Source of the DNA: Natrialba chahannaoensis JCM 10990
GTDB lineage: Archaea > Halobacteriota > Halobacteria > Halobacteriales > Natrialbaceae
DNA length: 64,000 nucleotides
NCBI RefSeq assembly: GCF_000337135.1
Contig: NZ_AOIN01000034.1
Coordinates: 43,448-107,447, forward strand
Reading direction: 5' to 3'
Shown here: piece by piece, positions 59,178-64,000 of the stretch
Numbering within the stretch: position 1 is the first letter of the stretch
Layout of the letters: every line of letters starts with the position of its first letter
The notes under the pieces: model-generated
Seen by the model: the letters and a program-made list of their open reading frames with translations, nothing else
The model's database searches: none
What the model was told of the DNA's origin: nothing
Made by a program: the position numbers and the translations under genes

Positions 59178-59440
59178 ATCTACGTATTGTCATTCCTGAA
59201 CGGTAAAGTCACTGATTTTGCTGGTTGCAGTCCTTCGCAGACGGATGATTGTGCGTACGATACTCTACTAACTATAGTAGCCACTGCAAGTCACTGTACA
59301 CCTGATCGCACGACTGCTGTGCGATCAGTGTGTAAATAGTTGCAGTTGTTACTATAACAGCACCGCCTCTGTTGAGACCTCCAAAACAACCTTTGAAACC
59401 GATAAGTTACGTGACCTCCACAACCGCGTTGATGATACAG
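59178..59440. other. Intergenic flank of the IS element
   Basis: AT-richer DNA without an accepted gene. A frame of about 30 residues ending SKTTFETDKLRDLHNRVDDT at about 59370-59450 runs into the IS left end and may be part of an interrupted gene. Confidence 0.4.
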
Positions 59441-59454
59441 ACCACAAGCGCATA

Positions 59455-59474
59455 CCCCCGTCTTCAGGCGGGGG
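59455..59474 (+). repeat. IS left-end hairpin
   Basis: CCCCCG-TCTTCAGG-CGGGGG forms a six-pair stem with an eight-base loop, the imperfect hairpin recognised by Y1 transposases. Confidence 0.8.
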
Positions 59475-59577
59475 TTGAGCGATAGGCATAGTACGTCCGG
59501 TCTACGCTGCTACAATCGGCCGAATTTCCCACCCTTCGGTAGTTTGAACGTTCGCCCGCACTATAGTGTACATACGG

Positions 59578-59964
59578 ATGAAGACCACACGGCACGCGAC
59601 TTACAACCTCAACTACCACATAGTGTGGTTGCCGAAGTACCATGAATCGGTACTGGTCAATGAGGTCGCCGACCGTGTACGTCGAATCCTCCACAAAATA
59701 GCCGATGAAAAAGGGTTGGAGATAATCGACCTCACCGTTCAACCCGACCACATCCATCTGTTCGTCAGTAGCCCACCGAAACACGCACCGTCACTTCTCG
59801 CCAACTGGTTCAAAGGTATCAGTTCGCGGAAGTACAACCACCGATTCGCCGACCACGACGGCGAGAAAATCGGATGGGCGAGGGGCTACTACGCGGGGAC
59901 GGCAGGCCACGTTTCGAGTGAAACCGTCGAATCCTACATCCAACGGCAGGAGGCGGACGCATGA
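59578..59964 (+). CDS. tnpA: IS200-type Y1 transposase TnpA
   Basis: The 128-residue HUH-family single-strand transposase has HIH at 58-60 (PDHIHLF) and the nucleophile Tyr120 (ESYIQRQ). Both catalytic elements are intact, so the element may still move. The ATG at 59578 is preferred to a GTG four codons upstream. Its last 4 bases overlap tnpB (ATGA). Confidence 0.93.
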   Translation: MKTTRHATYNLNYHIVWLPKYHESVLVNEVADRVRRILHKIADEKGLEIIDLTVQPDHIHLFVSSPPKHAPSLLANWFKGISSRKYNHRFADHDGEKIGWARGYYAGTAGHVSSETVESYIQRQEADA

Positions 59965-61196
59965 CGGAAGTCACCGAGACGTTGGAGTTGAAGCTGGTAG
60001 AGCCGAACGCTCACAAGCACCAGAAGCTCTGTGAGACGAAAACGGCCTACCAACAAGCCCTTGAAGCCGCCTTCGATGCGGGTTGTACCACTCAGTCAGC
60101 GGCGAACGATGTGGTGGTCAACTACGACCTCAGCGGCTACGCGAAGAACGCCCTGAAAAAGTACGTCCCGCAACTGTGCGGTGGAAGCTACCACGCCAAG
60201 GAGCTTCATAACGACCACCCTGTTCGGTTCACGAACGAGGGGGTCCGACTCGACCACAAGCCACAGAACGCCATCGAGTGGTACATCAAAATCCCGCACC
60301 ACGACGACTACAATCTGTGGCTTCCCGCGCAACCGAATCCCGAACAGCGGGAGTGGTTGGAAGCGTTGCACGGAGGAGCCGCAAAGATGGGCGAGTGTCG
60401 GCTGTTCGACCGTGACGGCGAGTGGTATTTGCACGTCGTCGCAACGCGGGACGTGAAGGAACGACCCAGTTCGGCGTCCGAAACGCCGATTGGGGTCGAC
60501 ATCGGGGAAGCCTCTTTGTTAACGGTGTGTCACCGTAACGAGCGCGGCTCCCCGACTACACCCACCCTCTGGAACGACGAAGGCAAACAGGTTCGGCAGC
60601 TCCGTGAGACGTACTTCACGGCGACTCGACGCCTTCAGAAACGCGGAAGCGAACGCATCGCTGAGTCCTACGGGGATTCACTGTGGCGGCAGATAGACGA
60701 TATACTTCACACGGTCACGTCGGAAGTCGTCGCCTACGCTGACCAATTCGAGAATCCTGTATTGGTCCTCGAAGACCTGACGCACATCCGCGAGAGCATG
60801 GACTACGGCGCGTTCATGAACCGTCGCTTGCACGGGTGGGGCTTTGCGAAGATGCACGCCCAACTCCGCTACAAGGCGACAGAGAAAGGGATTCGCGTCG
60901 AAACGGTGAATCCTGCGTACACCTCGAAGTCGTGTCACTGTTGCGGAGAACGGGGAACGCGCCCCGACCAAGCGACGTTCAAGTGTACGAACTCGGAGTG
61001 TTGGGTCCGCAAGTACCAAGCGGATGTCAACGCCGCGCTCAATATCGCAGACCGCTACCTCAGTGGAGAGAGTCACCACAGAGAACACACGGGTGACAAT
61101 GACTCGGCTGAGGATGGGGGCCGTTTGACCGGTCCGCAAGACAGCCAAGCCGATGCTGAAGCCCAGCAATTGACGCTTGGAACGTATGCGTCTTGA
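59961..61196 (+). CDS. tnpB: RNA-guided nuclease TnpB
   Basis: The 411-residue TnpB, ancestor-type relative of Cas12, has the RuvC triad D180 (GVDIGEASLLTV), E271 (LVLEDLTHI) and D355 (YQADVNAAL), and a CxxC...CxxxxC zinc ribbon (C325, C328, C342, C347). All are intact. It probably makes a guide RNA from its 3' end and cuts donor sites to favour element retention (family knowledge). Confidence 0.93.
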   Translation: MTEVTETLELKLVEPNAHKHQKLCETKTAYQQALEAAFDAGCTTQSAANDVVVNYDLSGYAKNALKKYVPQLCGGSYHAKELHNDHPVRFTNEGVRLDHKPQNAIEWYIKIPHHDDYNLWLPAQPNPEQREWLEALHGGAAKMGECRLFDRDGEWYLHVVATRDVKERPSSASETPIGVDIGEASLLTVCHRNERGSPTTPTLWNDEGKQVRQLRETYFTATRRLQKRGSERIAESYGDSLWRQIDDILHTVTSEVVAYADQFENPVLVLEDLTHIRESMDYGAFMNRRLHGWGFAKMHAQLRYKATEKGIRVETVNPAYTSKSCHCCGERGTRPDQATFKCTNSECWVRKYQADVNAALNIADRYLSGESHHREHTGDNDSAEDGGRLTGPQDSQADAEAQQLTLGTYAS

Positions 61197-61275
61197 AACC
61201 TTAGGGTCGAATCGGTCGGCCTGAAATCCTATGGTGGGATTCCACCTCGTTCACGGCGTGGAGGAGGTCAATATG
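61090..61275 (+). ncRNA. Candidate TnpB guide RNA (reRNA/omega RNA)
   Basis: The 3' end of tnpB and the right end of the element, including the GGTGGGATTCCACC hairpin, is where the guide RNA of such elements is encoded, with the guide read from flanking DNA beyond about 61275. The limits are estimates. Confidence 0.35.
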
Positions 61276-61609
61276 CTGATCGGGTTCATAATTGGAGTAT
61301 TTGGTTTCGGGATTGAGATAATATCGTCTATGGATAACTAAGTTCTCGAAGAGGTTTTTGATATTGGTCACTGTATGTCCTGTACTTACCGGACTGTACA
61401 TCAAGTTTTCATCAGGATATCTGTATACCTACCACAGCCCTCTCTCACCGCTGGCCCAGCGATGAACAGATCCCGTCCCAGCTTTTTTCGCTTGCTCAAC
61501 CGAGAAACTGCCACCAGTCCACCGATACACTGTCTCTGCACTTCGCTACTGCTGATACCGATCCCAATACCAAACCAAAACCACTCCCAAATCAGAACGA
61601 TCCCACACC
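61276..61609. other. Intergenic, no gene recognised
   Basis: AT-richer DNA between the IS and the coiled-coil gene. A 67-residue minus-strand frame at 61201-61404 overlaps the IS end and was not accepted. Confidence 0.45.
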
Positions 61610-62818
61610 CTACACCGGATCGTCAACATCCAGTGCCGACTCGAGTGCCGCCTTCTCTGCGCGCAGTGAGTCGAGGTCATCCGCGAGCGCACCGTTTGCG
61701 AGCTGCTCGCGCTCCTCGGGAGTGAGCTGTTCGACCGCCTGCGCGGCCGTCTGGAGCCGGTCGTACTCGTCATCGTACGTCCGCAGACGAATCTCGCGAA
61801 GCTGTGCGACCGTCTCCTCGTCGGCCACGCGGGCGACGAACGGCCGGTACTCTCGCACACGGCGCTCGAGTGCACCCGCAGGTTCGGGTGGCCAGTCGAT
61901 CGTCAACGCCTCGGCATCGATCCCGTCCAGATACGTCTGCTGGGTCGCGACACGGCGCTTGAGCACGTCCGCATCCTCCACGTAGTGCTCGAGCTTCGAG
62001 TGTGAGTAGTCGGCGAACTCGAGTAGCTTCGGGATCGAATATTCGCCGTCGGAACTCTCTTCGATGTACGCTTTGAGATCCGCCGGCGGCTGTCTGAAGC
62101 CGACAAACGGGTACCACCGGCTGCGCTCGACGAGGGCGAACACCTCACGGGCGGGTGTCTCGAGTCGGTATTCGGTGAACGCCTCGCGGATCGCGTCGTT
62201 GTAGGCCTCGACCGGGTCTCGCAGTTGCTCGACCGGCGCGTCGAGGTCGGCGGTGCCGAGTTCGAGCAGCCGTTCGTGCTCGCTGATCTCGCGTTCGAGT
62301 TTGCGCCGGCGCTTGGCGGCGGCGGTGCGGGCGTCGTCGATCGCCTCGCGGGCGGCCTCGCGTTCGTCGAGCAGTTCGGCGTACTGTTCGGCGGGCTCGA
62401 GTGCGTCGTGGGCGCGCTCGAAGTCGGACTCGCTGAGGCGGCGCTTGTCGATGGCATCCAGCGCGTCGTCGAACGCCGCGCGGCCCTTCAGGTCGTCGGG
62501 GAGGTTCTCGACGAGCGTTGAGAACTTGCCCTCGAGTTCGACGTAGGCCTTGAAATTTTCCCGGCCAGTGCCGGTTGCGCGGTCGACGTACTCCGTGAGG
62601 AGGTCGTCAGCGTCGCGGTAGGCGGCTGCGGCCTCGTGGACGGCATCCCCGCCGTGATCCTCGATGCGCTGAGTTGCCCGTTCGAATCGGTCGCGGGCGG
62701 CTTCGAGGTCGGACAGTTGTGCTGAGTCGACCTGTACCTGATCGCGGCCGCCTCTGGGGTCGCCCTCGGTGTCGTCAGTGGCGTTGTGATCGTGGGTATC
62801 GTGGACGCGTTCACTCAT
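61610..62818 (-). CDS. Conserved haloarchaeal coiled-coil protein
   Basis: The 402-residue acidic protein is mostly alpha-helical, with long coiled coils at about 35-200 and 330-400 (ARDRFERATQRIEDHG, AAAKRRRKLEREISEHERLL) and a middle globular segment (SRWYPFVGFRQPPADLKAYI). It resembles haloarchaeal DUF7118 proteins. Its start is 8 bp after the hisI stop, so they are co-transcribed. Function unknown; a structural or chromosome-related role is only a guess. Confidence 0.75.
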   Translation of the reverse strand: MSERVHDTHDHNATDDTEGDPRGGRDQVQVDSAQLSDLEAARDRFERATQRIEDHGGDAVHEAAAAYRDADDLLTEYVDRATGTGRENFKAYVELEGKFSTLVENLPDDLKGRAAFDDALDAIDKRRLSESDFERAHDALEPAEQYAELLDEREAAREAIDDARTAAAKRRRKLEREISEHERLLELGTADLDAPVEQLRDPVEAYNDAIREAFTEYRLETPAREVFALVERSRWYPFVGFRQPPADLKAYIEESSDGEYSIPKLLEFADYSHSKLEHYVEDADVLKRRVATQQTYLDGIDAEALTIDWPPEPAGALERRVREYRPFVARVADEETVAQLREIRLRTYDDEYDRLQTAAQAVEQLTPEEREQLANGALADDLDSLRAEKAALESALDVDDPV

Positions 62819-62825
62819 CTCTGTG

Positions 62826-63266
62826 TTACTCGGATTCGGTGGTTGATTCGTCACGCTCGTCGACGTGGTCCGTCTCGTCGACCGTCCCGCCGTCCGCGTA
62901 GACGTCGTCCGGATCGAACACGGCCTCGCCGACCGTCTCACCATCGATGGTCCGATAGAAACACGAGCGATGGCCGGTGTGGCACGCGCCACCCTCCTGG
63001 TCAACCAGATAGAGCAGCGTGTCGGCGTCGCAGTCGACGCGTACTTCCCGGACGTCCTGAACGTGCCCGCTCGTCGCGCCCTTCTCCCAGAGTTCGTCCC
63101 GACTGCGCGAGTAGTAGTGGGCGCGGCCGGTCTCGCGCGTGCGCTCTAGGGCCTCCGGAGAGACGTAGGCGAGCATGAGGACCTCGCCCGTCTCGGCGTC
63201 CTGTGCGACCGCGGGGACGAGGCCGTCCTCGCCGAAGTCGACCGCAACGTCGCCGTTGTCGTCCAT
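62826..63266 (-). CDS. hisI: Phosphoribosyl-AMP cyclohydrolase
   Basis: The 146-residue enzyme opens the adenine ring in histidine biosynthesis (step 3). Its zinc-binding cysteines are in [29 protein letters not shown], and [21 protein letters not shown] is the family core. I start at the ATG at 63266 ([17 protein letters not shown]); the apparent longer frame to 63884 reads into a dead transposase. The C-terminal 20 residues are an acidic tail. Confidence 0.92.
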   Translation of the reverse strand: MDDNGDVAVDFGEDGLVPAVAQDAETGEVLMLAYVSPEALERTRETGRAHYYSRSRDELWEKGATSGHVQDVREVRVDCDADTLLYLVDQEGGACHTGHRSCFYRTIDGETVGEAVFDPDDVYADGGTVDETDHVDERDESTTESE

Positions 63267-63307
63267 GTCTGATGGGTTGGCCGTCGGGGCGATAGGTCTT
63301 TTGCCGC

Positions 63308-64000
63308 GGCACTGTCTAGTTGAGCACCTCCTCGGCTGGTGTACGCCCATCAGGCGATTGATTCGGCCGATCGTGGTTATAGTGGTGTCTGAAGCGCCTG
63401 TGCCAGCGGTGTGCGTTGGCTGTACTGCCCGCCAGAAGGAGTGAAAGCGGCCAATTCGCATTGAGATCGTCTGAAACAACTTTTCGATGTAGTTTCGGTC
63501 GCTGTAGTTGAGGTGACCGATCAAGTCGTAACGAACGGGGGCAGTCAGATAGCCACCAGCGTCGACAAGAAACTCTATCTCGTCGATATCGTGTTTCTCG
63601 GTGAGACGGTGTAAGAACGCCGCCGCGGGATCGGTTTCGCGGCGGCTGTACACGTCGATTTCGAGCAGCAGCTTCGGTTCTATGTTGATCGCAGCGTACA
63701 GCCACTTTTCTTCGCCGTCAACTTCAATCTGTGTCTCGCCGACCGCGACCCGCGACGGCTCTGCCGTCGACGGGTCGTTCTGGGAACCTGATAGTTTTTG
63801 CGTCAAGTTCAAGATTGCGTCGTGAGAGAGGTCAATACCGAGTGATTCGAACACTGAGCTCACCTCCCGAACTGACAATTCCATTGAGCGCAGGCACCCC
63901 CCAACATCCGTTAGGGTGTGCGCGGTGCGCTTATTCTCCCAAACTCATTACAATTCACATCTAAGCTCTCTTTGAGCAGGCTGGCGAGTTGCATAGACAC
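63308..64000 (-). mobile_element. Remnant IS6-type insertion sequence (partial)
   Basis: The element's left end is near 63308, about 42 bp upstream of hisI; its other end is beyond or near the window edge. Confidence 0.6.
63316..63994 (-). pseudogene. Decayed IS6-family-like transposase
   Basis: Pieces of one transposase are spread over several frames: MQLASLLKESL at 63994, then a stop, then [21 protein letters not shown]..., [26 protein letters not shown], and in another frame [25 protein letters not shown]. The first catalytic Asp appears replaced ([11 protein letters not shown] instead of AVDET). Frameshifts and a stop make it non-functional. A likely end (GGCACTGTCTAGTTGAGC) lies at 63308. 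Confidence 0.85.

Larger units (their letters stand above)
59441..61275 (+). mobile_element. IS200/IS605-family insertion sequence
   Basis: The element carries tnpA and tnpB in the same orientation with a 4-bp overlap, a left-end hairpin (59455-59474) and a right-end hairpin (GGTGGGATTCCACC at about 61231-61244). Ends are approximate because this family makes no target duplication or terminal inverted repeats. Confidence 0.88.

Noticed and set aside
61201..61404. 67-residue minus-strand frame at the IS right end
   Set aside because: It overlaps the element end, and no family or good codon use supports it; it could be a remnant of an interrupted gene.
62826..63884. Apparent 352-residue transposase-HisI fusion
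   Set aside because: The transposase part is frame-decayed and hisI has its own ATG at 63266 with a full family length.

Overview
This window is chromosomal DNA from a halophilic archaeon (class Halobacteria, probably Natrialbaceae-like; the genus is inference). The evidence is the very acidic Asp/Glu-rich proteins, high GC with strong third-position G/C bias, many twin-arginine lipoproteins (RR...LAGC), short or absent leaders behind TATA-like boxes, and archaeal information-processing genes: PolD small subunit, Orc1/Cdc6, RFC small subunit, Sec11-type signal peptidase, a SAMP2-like ubiquitin-like modifier and an archaeal-type AlaRS.

Layout. 0.1-3.1 kb: a MacB/FtsX-type ABC exporter pair and a DUF5518-like membrane protein. 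3.3-12.5 kb: an orphan thiamine-type binding protein, a secreted S15 peptidase, an amino-acid racemase, tryptophanase, aspartate kinase and a small acetyltransferase. 12.6-22.8 kb is a replication region: PolD small subunit, Sec11, a 700-residue Orc1/Cdc6, a 1.4-kb origin and the origin-associated cluster oapA-oapB-oapC. The origin has a perfect 26-bp ORB inverted repeat flanking AT-rich DNA, a G-tract and a dense cluster of CTAG sites. 23-28.6 kb: an iron ABC importer (permease and binding protein) with two palindromic iron boxes, a methyltransferase and a DUF1684 protein. 28.8-32 kb: a CPBP protease, then an AT-rich island of foreign character (a Tat-exported unknown, a MITE-like inverted repeat, a tiny membrane protein). 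32-45.7 kb: XPD/Rad3-like helicase, SHOCT protein, acetyltransferase, threonine dehydratase, SAMP2-like modifier, bactofilin-like membrane protein, RFC small subunit, a degenerate sensor kinase and AlaRS. 46-51.2 kb: an M20 peptidase divergent from a complete tripartite tricarboxylate transporter (tctCBA). 51.7-53.8 kb: an alpha/beta-hydrolase-fold protein and an acyl-CoA-synthetase-fold protein, both lacking key catalytic residues. 53.9-59.2 kb: lipoproteins, HPP protein, universal stress protein, hexapeptide acetyltransferase, polysaccharide-deacetylase-like lipoprotein and M50-like protease. 59.4-61.3 kb: an intact IS200/IS605 element (TnpA and TnpB). 61.6-64 kb: a coiled-coil protein, hisI and a decayed IS6-type transposase at the window edge.

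Main points: the origin (ORB pair, CTAG cluster and oap genes); dispersed ORB-like boxes in polD1, orc1, ahead of orc1 and in two other places; a ubiquitin-like modifier ending Gly-Gly-Ser-Arg; and several enzyme-fold proteins that have lost catalytic residues. No rRNA, tRNA or CRISPR array was recognised. All assignments come from reading the sequence; no database search was run.
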